This document shows positions 12,986-26,400 of a stretch of 64,000 bases of DNA, piece by piece. The translations under genes were made by a program, and so were the position numbers. The stretch's first letter is position 1, and each line of letters starts with the position of its first letter. Origin of the DNA: Phallusia mammillata (taxonomy: Eukaryota > Chordata > Ascidiacea > Phlebobranchia > Ascidiidae); the NCBI GenBank assembly GCA_003260075.1, contig QLIY01000187.1:89707-153706 (forward strand). Reading direction: 5' to 3'. The notes under the pieces are model-generated. The model made no database searches. It saw nothing but the letters and a program-made list of their open reading frames with translations, and was not told where the DNA came from.

Positions 12986-13507
12986 GTATGGATTATAGAA
13001 CACTCGCGTTGGGGTAGCACATTTACAAATAATTTAGCAGTCGCGCCATTCAAGTTCAACTATTATTACAGAGGGGCCGTGAGTTCTTAGCGATCCCGTC
13101 AAAATCGTTTAGCGGGTCCAGTTTGGGAGAGACTGGGGCTTATCAGCTACCCGGCTCTCGTGCGTCATTCATAATTTTTATCTGGCCTGCAGCGAGACTG
13201 TTTGCAAAACCCAGCAACTTCTCCAGTGTGCATACTCACACTTCATTGGCCACCAAGTATTTCAGGGCGTCAAATCCAGTGTTCAGGGGAATAATTCTGT
13301 TTTCTAACAACATTAAACAAACACGAAAGAGCCCAAAACCCGTAGTAAGTACCGGTGCATATTTTATTGTGATGAATATGGAATGGGTAACATGACAGAT
13401 AGAACACAACACAATGTTTAGTGATTTATTTTCAACGTCATGTTTAGAAGGCCACGATTGAACACAAAAAGGTTAGGGTTAGTGAAATACCATGTCATTT
13501 AATACTT

Positions 13508-16287
13508 TTATTTTGGATGGGGGGTGGTTCGAATGTAAGCTTTTCCAGAAGGCACCTTTGCTGTCTTGAAACCCGGAAACTTTTGAGCCGCTTCGTCATT
13601 GGAAACTGATGGAATAATCATGCAGTCTCCGCCCGACTAAAAAAGCATATGTTGTAATATTAGAAAATGTTCCTTTTGGTGAACAACTTTCCCAGCATTG
13701 TGCCAAAGCGCAGCACAACCACAAACTTTTCTGTATGCATGAGAGCTAAACATTAAAATAACCACCATCTGAACTAAGTGCCAGTGAACAACAGGGTACT
13801 GGATATGTTGAGGTGATATGAAACACAAGTTGGCTATTAGTTGGGTGCTGCATCTGAGACACTACATTTAAACAGCCATCACTGCTCATTTTAATGGTGA
13901 ATATAATGACCCATATAGATATGTTTTGTTATTCAAACGTTTCGGCAAATGATCATGGCATTATCAGTGATATCAGGCAAAACCGGTCATTGGGTTCAGG
14001 AAATTATGACGGCTGTGCAGTATTGTGTCAATTTAGCTAATTAACCAAGTCAGCTTATTTTCTTTTTTGACAAAAACTAACAAACGTTACAGCAAATGAA
14101 GCTTGATATAGCAGTAATGGTTATAAAAACGCTATTTTGCCCTATTTTGTTGCAATAACAAAAAATAAAGCGTTCCGTCCAAAACTAGTTTCAACAGCAC
14201 TGAAACTAACACCCTAACCACAGGCAGTCAACCATTACAAAACGTTCAGTGGGAATTTTCCATTGCCGACCTGCACGGCCTGGCCTGACTGTCTGGTAAA
14301 CATCACGTTCAGTAGGGCAGCAACAAAAAATGTTGTAATATCACCCAACCAAATGTCTTAGATAACTGGCAATTAAACTTGTAAAACTCGCTGTCAAATG
14401 CATTTGCTCATGGGATCTTTTGGGGGATTTGTAAAGTATTTTCTTGCAACCGTTGGGTACAAACAGCTTCTGTTTTTCTTTTTTTTTAATTTTAGCCAAC
14501 ACCTCACAAACAATGAACATACAAAATGTCATAAGCTTTGCTGAACCTGAATTAACTTCCTCAAAGACTGTTGAAGCCATTACTACTATGTGTAAAATAT
14601 TTTTTGTTTAAGTGAACATAGAATTTTAAAAGAGGATTAAACAAAAAAATCAATTAACTAGAGGCAAATATGTCAATTATAAAAAGTTGTTACTAAAACC
14701 TCTGGCAAAAACAGAATGGTTTTAACCAGTGCCTCATAAATAATATTGGAATGTGTACAAATTGCCGGGAGGCATGACATCACAACATAACATCCACTGC
14801 TAAACCGACAGAACCTAAATAATGTTTTTTTACCTGCCAGTTTGCTGGTGTTGCTACTTTCTTGTTGGCAGTCAACTGCAGTGAATCAATTACTCTCAAG
14901 ATCTCACTGAAAATAGAAGTGGTGTTTCAAATGTGATGTAAAATCATACAAATGTATGAGTGTAAATTAGTGAATGAAATAAGCCTCCTGTGACAAAAAT
15001 GGTCCTTCACAAGTAACAAAATATAGCATTTGCTTACCAATAACTATAATATTATTTTAGTTTTGTTTTTATGTTATAAACTGCGCTTCAACATATGCAA
15101 GGTGAATGCAACTAGATAAATCTTCCCTTGTATGTTGTGGTGAGAACTTTGGCAAAGTTTATGATAACATTTGGTTAATTCATACTTTTTGTTCAACCAA
15201 GATATACATACAGTTCACCAATGTATTTACTTTAAGTGCTTCATTAGTGGCAAAGAGACAATTACTACATAAAATTTAGAACCATTTCAATATGACGGGA
15301 AATATTAATGCAATTTCGCCCATCATGTGACTCACAATTGAATAAGTAATTGAAACAAACAGTAGGTTTGCATTACTATAATTAAAAATACTGCACTGAA
15401 CTTGGAGTGCATCAGTGCAGTAGTTTTTTGACTGATGATGCAGCAAGGACCTTTAAAAACTAGTTTAGCCTTGTTTTAAACTATTGTAAGGCTCTTTACA
15501 AAATCTTACTCAAAGTTTCTTCCGGTTGTTGCTGGGTAAAGAAGGGAAAGCTTCAATTTCTGGTCTGGGCCAACAATGAAAACCTTAAAAAAATATAGTT
15601 TATGTTACATTTCAGGTTGCAAAATTTCCAAAAATAAAACAACAAGAGCCTACACATCGAGCTGTTAGGGCCAATCCATCTTTGCCAATCTCATCTGGGT
15701 CCAACATTCCCAACTTACTAACCAGAGGACGATCTGCAGCAATTAATGGATAAGGAAAACTGCTCACACTGTTGTAGTCTTGAATGTCCTTTAAACAAAT
15801 GGAATTAGATTATGTTTTCTTTGTTGTGGTCTTGGATGTCCTTTAAACAAACAGAATAAGATAAGGTTGCAAATTTTGGATTTTGTTAGCAGGCATTTGT
15901 TGTGTTATACCATTTATTATCTCATTTACCTTGATCCAACCTTTATGGTCTTCCACTGAATCAATTGATAGACCAATCATTTTTACGCCACGTTTTTTAA
16001 ATTCTGGTTCCAGTTTTGCAGCAGTGCCCAGCTCCGTCGTACACACTGGGGTGTAATCAGCGGGGTGAGAGAACAAAATTGCCCATCTATAAATAGTAAA
16101 GTTAACTAAGTTTAAAACTAAATTTAGGTCAAGTTAACTCCAGTTCACAGTCCAAACAATGCAAGCTTCAATGTAGTTAAACATAAAATACTTACGATCC
16201 TTCAATGTGTTTATGAAAGTCTATCTTTCCAACAGTACTTTCAGCTTCAAAGTTGGGGAAAACCTTGCCGAGTTGAGGAGCAGACAT
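13508..16287 (-). CDS. PRDX6: Peroxiredoxin 6 (1-Cys peroxiredoxin), complete, six exons
   Basis: Cytosolic thiol peroxidase that reduces H2O2 and lipid hydroperoxides. Exons in coding order: 16196-16287, 15930-16086, 15654-15788, 15510-15583, 14834-14906, 13508-13636. All have GT-AG borders and compatible phases, giving 219 residues against about 224 in vertebrates. Start [15 protein letters not shown]. The peroxidatic site is TPVCTTE with Cys46. [20 protein letters not shown] and the C-terminal GGDCMIIPS and [13 protein letters not shown] fit the 1-Cys subfamily throughout. The lipase-type GDSWG motif of vertebrate PRDX6 is replaced by EGSWA: the serine stays but both flanking glycines are lost, while His25 and the later Asp (GPDQKLKL) remain. 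AATAAA overlaps the stop codon. A tandem duplication of about 57 bases covers the acceptor of exon 3. The gene lies between the convergent RGS gene and the co-oriented THRAP3-like gene. Confidence 0.95.
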
Positions 16288-16531
16288 ATTTCTGGGTTGC
16301 AGCAAATATCTAGCTTATTTTCTGTAAAAATAAAAAAAAGGAAAAAAATGTCTTCCAATAATACACTCTGCAAGTCGTCTCGTCCTGAAGACCGCACAAC
16401 ATGGACAGCCGACAGTCGGCAGACCAGACGTGGCATGACTTGCATAAACGTTACGTGCGTTTTTCCTCAAGAAGTTGCTTTCTTCGTCCGCTCGTCACGA
16501 CCAACCCCGTTGATGTTAGGTTAGGTATGAC

Positions 16532-16796
16532 CATGGGCGCCGGCAGAAAATTTTGCAAGAGGGGGCAAATTTTGGCTGATACTTTACCGCATCAAGAATT
16601 TGTTACATATGAAGCCATAAATCGTGTACTTCACAATTGAGTTGCCTAAAAGTTAAAGCATTGAACGATGTCACAAATCCCCGCGCTGCCAATTTAATTA
16701 GGTTTGCTGCTAAATATGTTAAATTGAGGTACACTGAAATTCCAAGGGGGGGGGGGGGCAAGTGCCCCCTCTTGCCCCTACGTGGCGGCGCCCATG
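16532..16796. mobile_element. Non-autonomous hAT element, 265 bp, intact ends
   Basis: The ends are CATGGGCGCCGGC and GGCGGCGCCCATG, inverted to each other, with more inverted similarity inside (GAGGGGGCAA against GCCCCCTCTTGCCCC). Both sides are flanked by the identical 8-bp GGTATGAC (16524-16531 and 16797-16804), the target duplication length of hAT transposases. A 13-base G run lies near the right end. No transposase is encoded. It sits between PRDX6 and the 3' end of the THRAP3-like gene. Confidence 0.88.
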
Positions 16797-17334
16797 GGTA
16801 TGACTTGATAATTTCTGTCTTATATATCTAGTCAGATTGACTACATCACGTTAAATGTCACAAAAATTTCTGCGATAAAGTAACAGCCTGCCATTGCACA
16901 AACAACTGACATTTTACATTTTATGCCAACGATTCCCAAGTACGGTACAGCTGCTGTAGCCTATTCCCTGAATGCAAGTGGTACACAATTACTGTACGAA
17001 ACATCCAAGTGGCACTTGAGTTAAAAAGTTTACAAACCCTTGAGCTGAAGGCCGACACATCGTTACATCGAATGGTGTCAAAAAACCTGCAATAGGCAAT
17101 GCAATCAGACAAAACTAGCACCGTCATGGGTCTGGTCAACTTGTTGACCCTTGACAAAGACCTTCCACCCAAGCAAAAACCACAAAATGTAAGCATTCCA
17201 TGTATAGTGTTCCTAAGCAGTTTCAGTCCTGGAAACTTGTTTGAATGTCTCCGAGTGGCTTTGGGACATATTTTTCACATATTCCACGTCTTAAAAAAAC
17301 TGAAATTAACTCACAGAAAGCCAGCATAGACAGT

Positions 17335-17340
17335 TTTATT
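17335..17340 (-). terminator. AATAAA polyadenylation signal, THRAP3-like gene
   Basis: Exact AATAAA on the minus strand about 150 bases after the stop codon of the THRAP3/BCLAF1-like gene. Confidence 0.5.
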
Positions 17341-17487
17341 ATTACAACAGCACGCGGCTTTTCATAAAACAGTAAAAGGCGAAGCGTTTTACAAATGTAC
17401 AAACATAGGCCCATAGTTCCAACAACGAGAAATCACAAAAGCCGTTTAGTTGAATCGCCAATAATAACACAGATCATTGGGGAAGCT

Positions 17488-20400
17488 TTACTCCTTCTCG
17501 TGTTCTTCAAACATGTCGTGGGTCCACTGTTCTGGTGACTTTCGACGAACTTTAACGTTTTCTTCCATCTGTTGGTTTCCTTGAGTACCTTCCTCTGCAA
17601 CATTATGGTTCGCACAATTAAAAATTAGGAATATTTTTTTCTTTGTTGGATGATCAGCGTTTTTGTATGTGCTAATAAAACCGTAAAAGTAAACAAAAAT
17701 TAACGTGTGTTATTCACTAATAAGTATGCTTAGTAGGGATTAATTCCTTGTTGTGGTTATTAGGGCGTTCGTGCGTGGAAAATAGACCTTGAAAAACGGT
17801 TGGCCTAATGTCAAACTCAACTGTAAAAAACAACAGGGGGAAATGTATACTTACCACTTGGATAGGGCTGCTCGGTTTCTTGTGCCTGCAAGCAAGTGAA
17901 ATCGTTAAAGCGTTAAGTTTCGAAAGCATTGTTTGAAAATCAAGCCATCACTAACCTGCGAGGAGTTTTTCTCTTGCTTGTCTTGGGGTGCATCGCGTCG
18001 ATCATCTTCATCACTACTTCCACTACTGCCTGTGCGACGGTCGCTTATCGAATAGCTGCGAGATCGGCGTCTACACAAATAACACTTTTTAATGATCCCC
18101 ACAAATGGTAGCATGAAACAAAACGCCTAAACGTGATTTGAAAATGCATTGTGCTGCTTTGTTTCATTTATATAATCATATGTATCTTAAACAGATCCAC
18201 ATTATTACCTGTCTCTGCGTTCCTCATCATCAGAGCGATAACTGTGGCGTCTATTTCTCCACTGATTCTGGTCTCTAAAAATAAATACACAACAGGTTAC
18301 GTTTATGATTCCATTGCATCTTAAAGCATGTCGTGGAACAAACCCTATGGTAAGAAATGCGATTGTGATGGAAGTCCCAACTGCAAAAACAATGCCACCG
18401 CTTTTACCTGTTATTGTTGTTGTAGTATCCTCTGCCTCTGTAATTGTTGTTGTAGTTATTGTAATTATTGTAACCTCTGTTGTTGTTAAAGCCTCGATGG
18501 AAAAAACGACCTCTTGCACGATAATTCACGAAATTGCCTGAAACGTGATACAATTACCACATAGGGCATGGAACTATATCGTGACATTTAATAGCACAAG
18601 CATAATACAAACATTCCATCTTTTATCTAGCACAAAACAGCAGTAACTGCCATTTCACAACCAAAACAAATCTAAATGAAAGAACAAATGTCAGGCATTA
18701 GTGCTAACCTCTTCCCCTTTGTTGGTATCTTTGGTTGTATCTGTTGTTGTAGGGTTGGAAATAACCACGGTTGTTATTCCTGTATGGACGACGATCGCCA
18801 TCCCTAGATCTATATTAACAAAATCAAAATAACCAGGTTGTTGAGTTTCCCAGTAATGCAACCTAATATGCAATGTCAGATATAAATCGTATTACTTTAC
18901 TATGATTTAGCAGAATAGGATCGTAGCTCAAATTTTTTTCTGTAATAACTAATAAACTTATATTCGCCCTCATTAAACTGGGTAACTCTCTTGGGCATAA
19001 AGCTACTCTGATAAACACCCACAAATAAAAGGCCGAATCCAACCGCAGTCTAGAATTTTCTAGCCATATAGGAATGCTTGAGAGACCCGCTGATTCGGTA
19101 TCACGCCTTTAATAGGCCTGGCGTACTATGACAAATAAAAAGTCTTATTATACAAAGGCAGCACCTATAGTGTCTCAAAAACGCTGACTGAGACGTAGTA
19201 GGTGACTTAGACACAAAAACTTAAAAACGTGTCAGGTTTAGCTTGACGATTCACCGAAAGCGAATATTCCTCCTAATGCCAGTGAAGGCGAGAAAACACG
19301 TGGCAAGTTGTTCGTGACTTGATACGGTACTTTTGGCGCCAAAGCCGTTTGTTTGATGTATCAGCAAGTCTCTTTTATAAATCATTTACTAAGGAGGCGA
19401 GGCAATACAATACCCTTGTTATCGGAAAGTAACAAACATGTTACCTGGATCGTGACCTGCTGCTGTCATGATGATCCCTGTGACGCTCAAAGCTGTAAAA
19501 TACGAAAATTGATTGTAGAACTGTCACAAAGATTAAGACATAGCAAGTTTGGTCATAAACTGCTGTTTTTTCGTTTAAATTTTAACCACACAGAACAAGT
19601 CCAGAACAAAAGACGTTGTTACCGATACATTGTAACAGCGATTTCGAACCCTAACGTTTTGAAAGAATTACCGTTGGTACACACCCTAACTGTTGTTGCT
19701 TTGCATGAATATTTCTGTGCTGGGATTAACGCGTTTGTACACAAGTGCTAGCGGGTATTGACAAACAGTGTGAATAATCGCACACCTTCGATCTCCCCCA
19801 CTGTAAGCTTTGGGCAGTGACTTTCCTGACCTCGATGACCTTGATCTCGAACGGGATCGTGATGATTCGGAACCATAAGATGACGTACGCGATCTGTGAC
19901 GTCGTTTGTCAGGAGTTGATGAACGTGACTTCCCAGGTGACTTCGGTTTTTCATATTTGTCGTCGACCCATGACAAGCTGGCAAGGTTCACTGATACCTG
20001 GTGGAATATTAACAAAGGTCGGGGTTCATGCCGTTGTTCAAGAAGCAAGGTCAAATATACCAGGATGTGATTATGATGATGTAATAATTTACAAAACACC
20101 AATTTTGTAACTTTCACCACACAGCAATGTCACCCTGGGCCTGTTTGGTATGTTATTTTTTTGCAATTTTAAACTCATTTAGACAATTAATGTAAGTGAT
20201 GTTGTTGTGTGTTATACTTTCTAGTGCAGTGTTTCTCAAACTCATATGGATCGCGTACCACCTGACAACTTTTTCTATCGCGGCGTACCACCTAAACCAG
20301 TGGTTCCTAACCATTTTGTAGTCACGGACCCCTTTTATAAATTTAAAGTCTGCGGACCCCCAACGTAATTTCCCACAGGTCTTTTTATGTTTCTCGTTTC

Positions 20401-23400
20401 TTGCATTATATGCTATTAAGTTTATGCTTTTGAAGCATTTTCATTCACTTTCACAGTCCTTTAATTTCAAAGAAGTTCCTGTATTGTAGCGGCCAACACA
20501 ACATATCGATACATTTTTTGGTATATTTATTTAACTTGACACAACACTTGTCCTATAAAATCTTTTGTCCACGTGTGTTATGATGTTACAATCGGAAAAA
20601 CAATCACAAAAAGTAACTGTTCAGTGTTCTTGGCCCAATTAAGGGGTGATCAACAGTTTGCATTTGTATGCAAGAGTGTAAAAACGGTTGAGAAACTTAA
20701 ATATATTTTTCTGTTCGTAAATGATACTAAACATATTTGCCTCCATGGAACCCTTGAAAACATCTCACGGATCCCTTTGAGGTTGGGAACCCCTGACCTA
20801 AACCCGATTTCAATAGATAGCTCTAGAAGTAGGCGTATTTTCTCGACCCGAATAGCGTATTTAGCAATTTCAAGAGACCGTCCAAAACACGAATTTCGCC
20901 CAATCCAGGGCTGATCAGTTGGGTCAGTTGAGGTGCAATTTTGAATTAAATTAGGTATCACAGAAAGCTACTCGCGTACCACCTGAAAAGTTCCGGCGTA
21001 CCACTAGTGGTACACGTACCACAGTTTGAGAACCACTGTTCTAGTGCAATGGATCTTAAGTACCTTAATCAACAGAATCAAATAATTTACCTTCTGTGAC
21101 ACATTTTTCTGTTTTTCCTCTGCCTTATTTGCTTCCATAATTGCACCAATTCTTTCAGACAAGGAGACCTCTGTCATATGGGCAACACTTCTTGGAGCTA
21201 AAAACAAAGATTTTTTTCAAAACAAATTATACCAAGCAAAAACTAAACCAGCATTTGCTATTCTTGTTTGTTTCACCTTTGGGTGCTACTTTAATTTTTC
21301 TCAGTGCCTTTTTGCTCATATTGAGTGGACTTGTTTTTGCTGGTTTGCTTTCTCCTGAAGTTGAACCAAACAAGGACACAAATTGATCCTCATACGAATC
21401 CTTCTCTTCTGCAAATTCACTCTCAGGTGCAAGTTTAGAGAAGTCAATGTTATGAAATATGGACACAATCCCCTCTTTCTCTTGCCGCACAACCAAACCT
21501 CTGATATGGGATAGTGGCAAGTCACTTGGTATGCGCCTAAAAATCAAGTAATTTAATTTTGAAGGTATTTTTAAAAATTATAATGTTATGAAGGAAAACT
21601 GTTTACCTAACAAGATCATCATCTTCAGCTTCAGCAGATTTTTCCTGATTTTTCTTTTCCTGTTTCCTTGATTTCTTTGATTCTGCATCACTGTTGTTTT
21701 CATAGTCCTTCTCCTGTACAATATTTGTCAGTTAGATCAACTAAATTAAAATGTTTAAAAGGCGCAAAACCAGAAGAATGTAACAGCTGTATTGAATCAC
21801 ACTACAGTAGTATGAGGCCCTGTGATATACACAGACCAGAAAAAAGTAAAACTTTCGGTTTGCTATGCTTTATTTCCTTTAATCAACCACAGAATTTTTT
21901 TGAAAAGTTTGACAAATATGCAAGGTTTAAATCTCACCTTGTTTTTCTTTTTCTTTTTGCGTTTTTTCTCCTTCATAACAGGACTTGTTGCCTCTTCAGT
22001 TCCCATTGAGTCTTTTCTTTCTTTTTTGCTCTTTTTCTTTTTCTTCATTTTTTTGGCCTCCTCCTCATGATAAGCCATGTCATCATCCTGCATTTCCATC
22101 ATTTGTGCCTCATACGCCTGCTTTTTAGATTTTCTACAACCATACAAAAACATAGTAATAGAGTTAAGGTGTACCTCAGAAATTTGTATCAAACATAAAG
22201 CACACTTTAGTCATTCATACTTTGTCAAAAGAGCAGTTGTAAAATCCTCTTCAGAGCTGCTCTCAGCTGGAGCATCATATTTACTTTTCTTTTGAGGTTG
22301 CCTAAAAATTAACTAAAAGTTTAAAAGCATCATAATGAAGTAATATGTTTTCAACAAATTCAGAAAAATTAAACACCGCATATATTGGGAGAAAAATATA
22401 ATTTCATCAGTACAATATGTTAAACATATATTGATTGTAAGTTTTATACAACATGTTCATAGTATATTTTTGTGTCTATACCGATCACGAATAAATTCTT
22501 CAGCGGCAGCTGTCCATTTGCTGTCCTTTCCCTTGGCAAATTCACCCTGTGTAGTTCGGGTTGGTGCAGCAGATGAAGCAATGGGTGGTTGATTTCCAGT
22601 ATACACAGGCTCATATGCTAGATGTAAAAATATTTGTGTACAATATATGTGGAATAAAAATACAAGTGTTTGCACTAGCACGAACTCCAATCGGTAACAT
22701 GCTTGGTTATCCATGTTCTGAATACTGCATTAAAAGTCACCCATTCAACATCGCATTATGAAACTGTGATGATTGTCAGCATATTTAATACTCAGTTAGA
22801 ATGTAAACCACTGATCATCCCTGTTTTGAGTTTGCTGTGACAGATTATTTCTGGAAGTAAAAACCAATGTGTACATGCAAATTGGTAGCAGTATTTATGG
22901 GGTGTGGTCATTTTATATAAAAAAAAAACATAAAGCAAGAATTACTTTTATTAATTTCAACCACAGCTTGAAAACTTTTTGTACATATTGTTTTGCGTCA
23001 TTATCATGTTCATGAAATTCAGGAAAACAAAGAGAAAAAAAACGTTAAAACTAAAGGAAGGAAGCCCATAACTGTCACATGTGTGAATTGTATAAGCTTT
23101 GAGTACACTTTCTTGATCAAATGGGTGAAACACACCCCAGGGTTTTGCATAAAACAAACCCATAATAATCGGTTCAGTGCTTTAGGGCCAACTTAGCTTC
23201 ACAGATCATTATCGAAGATGAAGACAGAACATCATTAATAAGGCAAAGTGTGTGATCTGTCCTTACCATGTTGTGTGATATGAGAAGGATAAGCTACCAG
23301 CTGGGGTTGGTGGTAAGCAACACCTTCATTGCTTGTCGGCCTATTTTCACCAATCGATACATGCTCCACAATTTCAGGTTTCTTTCGTGGCAATTCATCT

Positions 23401-26400
23401 ATGGTTTCTGTGAAAACACAACATAGCACAATTAGATAGGAACACAACACAATTGTACATTGTATTTAATAAATTTAACAATAAATGAAAACCATGCCAG
23501 AAAGACTTAAAACTTACTGTGCAGTGCAGAACATTTGCATATAACCACAACAATCAATAGGCAACACTTTTCAGTGTCACATTTCAAGTTTGATATATTT
23601 TGATTTCATTTTCAATAGACATCAGCAACATTACAGATCCAATGCTCTATGAGACTTTCATTTGGAAAGTGCTAGTCTTAACATAGAATCTGCATGATTT
23701 TTTGCTACATCTGCAGTATGTGGACATTTTCATTTCAATCCAACCCTGCCAATTGCTGTCAACCAATCAACTACAAGCATTTTTTTGCATGGGATTGATG
23801 GAAAAATTGTAGATCATTTTCAACAAATGGAAAATTGTTACAAAGCAAAACATTTCCACTGGTATACTTGCTGCAAAAAAGAGGTTACTTAATAAAAAAA
23901 ATACACCAAACAATATCAATGCCTGAAAGTCTATCATACACAGAGCCTATCACAAGAATTGAAAAAAATATATAAACCAACCAGGTCATAATACAGCAGA
24001 TCCGGTGACTAATGAAAAACAAAATTGATTTTTAGACTGCACAAAAGCATGTTTATAAAATTATGTAACTGAAGAAAAAAAATACAACATTGTTTTACTT
24101 TGGTATCTACAGAACTATTTACCTTTAACATTATCAACATGTTGAGATAACATTGAACCTCTGGACAATGTTGGAATCTTTTGCCCCTCAGTTTTGTTCT
24201 TGGCATCTGGGGAAAATCCTGGAATGTTTTCTCGATTGCTCGTGTCCTGTTTAGCATGGGAAGCTGAAACCGAAAGTAGTTAGATGTCATTGGTCCAAAT
24301 TAGTTGTTGTCATAAAACCACTGTTTACCTATTGATTCACTGTTATAGGGGAAAGAAGTCATGTTACCATCGGCAGATGAGGTGGCAGGTTTGGGCCATG
24401 AATCAGATTGTCTCTTTCCATTGTCAACTGGTGTTTCTGTATTTTCTGTTTTAAACAATGTAAAAGGGTGATATAAACTTATTAACAATTTCGTAATTAG
24501 CTGTAGTTATAATTGGTTGAGCCAAACCTTCAAGGAAGAGGAAATTTCTTGATGCAACAAATAACATTGACAGGAGCAATTAAAAAAAAACAAATCACCA
24601 GTTTCCTCTTGTGCTTCACCCCCTTCTTCATCCCACGTGGATGTTGCAGGTCGAGGCCACAAACGTGTTCGAATCACTTCCTTCCTTCTCTTCTGTTTTT
24701 CTGTTAGTTCCTGATTTTATTGGGAGCAAAAAAATGTGAAACTTAATATATGCAATCAACAAAAACTGCAGGTACATCTTAATTTTTTGCATCTATGTAC
24801 AACATGTATTAAGTGTAAGTAGCGGGGTTTACTATACGTCAAAACAAGAAATAATGACATAATAACTCCAGTAAGCAAAACTGTTTGAGTAAAAAAGCAT
24901 TTGTTCCTGTTTAACATTGTGAAAAACTTCTCATTATAATACCTTTTCATTTGCAAACTGGCCTGTTTGTTTTCCATCATCAAACTGATTCAATTTATTT
25001 TCAAAAGCTGTTTTATTGTGGGTGGGTGGTTCGCCAGGAGGGGCAGGGGGTGGCACTGGTTTTGGTGGCGCAACTGGTTGAGGTTGTGAAACAGAAGAAG
25101 CAGACGTTGTTGGGAATGAAGTCACTGGTTGCTGTGGTTGTTGCATTGCTAAATATAGAAAAATTCTAGTTTCAATGCAAAGTATGTATGTATGTTTCAT
25201 GCCAGTTGCAGTGATACATTAATCTATGCTTACAGAAAAACTGTTTAGAAATGCAACAGCTGTTATTAGAACAATAAACAACATAGAATTCAAACCTGTT
25301 GGTGGAAGCATCACAATTGGTTGCTGCCCATCGCCGCCCATTGATGGAATTTGTATAAGCTGCATTTGTCCGTCAGGCCCAGGAACAGCAAGTTGAATAA
25401 GATTCATTGGCTGTCCATTCGCTCCCAAAAACCTCATGTCTCCAAGACCAGGGGCCATAAGCATGACTGTGCAAGTAGAATCATAGAAACATAACAAATA
25501 TATACCAACAGCTATAACTGCAAGTTTTGAAAAGAGACATAAGCTATGTTTTTAAGGGTGTAAAAAGACCATTAAGCAAGTTTCTGCAATGTTTCATATT
25601 TATAATATCCATCGACGAAATCACATGATTCTTGGTTAATATTAATTTTTATAACATGGTTGTAGTACAAACACCACAACACACACATTATATATAAGAT
25701 TTAAAAATAAGATTTTAAAATGTTATAGCTATTATGTACACCGACAATGAACTTAATTTCTGAAATGCTATACATGTAAATAGAGAAGAAAGTGTACATT
25801 CAACAACACAAATTACTACAGTGTTTTATCAATTATTTATGTCTACTTTATTTACACAGTACCTGGTTGATTTCCTGGAGCCTGGGCAATTGTTTGTGGC
25901 ATGAATGGGGTGCTGCTTTGAACTGGTATGTCTTTTCTGGAGCAGTTGATTTAACAATTGGTTATGTGAGCATGAATAATTGGTATACCAACACTCTCAC
26001 AATAAAAAAGCTATATTTTTAATTCTTAAATGACAAAGTGAGAAAAACTAACAATAAAAAGATAGAACATTTTTGGTCCTTAGTTATGTTTTGTGTATTA
26101 ATCAAACCTCATTTCAGCTGGAGTGTTGTAGGCATTTAGCAGGTTTGTGTCATCACTTTGCCGTATTTTCTTGGGCTGTGGAGACATTGAACCAGGTTTA
26201 ACCTTGGTATGTTTCTTTTTTCTAGAAGCTGACATAGCCCTCTTTTTTACACCCTCCTGATTGGATGAGTCAGATGAATTGTCTGAGCTGTAAACCACAA
26301 CATTCATGGTAAATCACAAACCAACATCTACAAACTAGTATGAGCATTATTAACTGACCTCTTGTCATCAGAATCAGAAGAACTTGAAACTGTGGCCAGT

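Larger units (their letters stand above)
11855..13507. other. Intergenic region between convergent RGS and PRDX6 genes
   Basis: No coding exon recognised. It holds a degraded tRNA-derived SINE (about 12668-12790) and the left end of a hAT-like element (12912 onward). Short ORFs here have no supporting features. Confidence 0.6.

Noticed and set aside
14341..14580. 79-codon minus-strand ORF
   Set aside because: It lies within the last intron of PRDX6, with no domain and no splice support.
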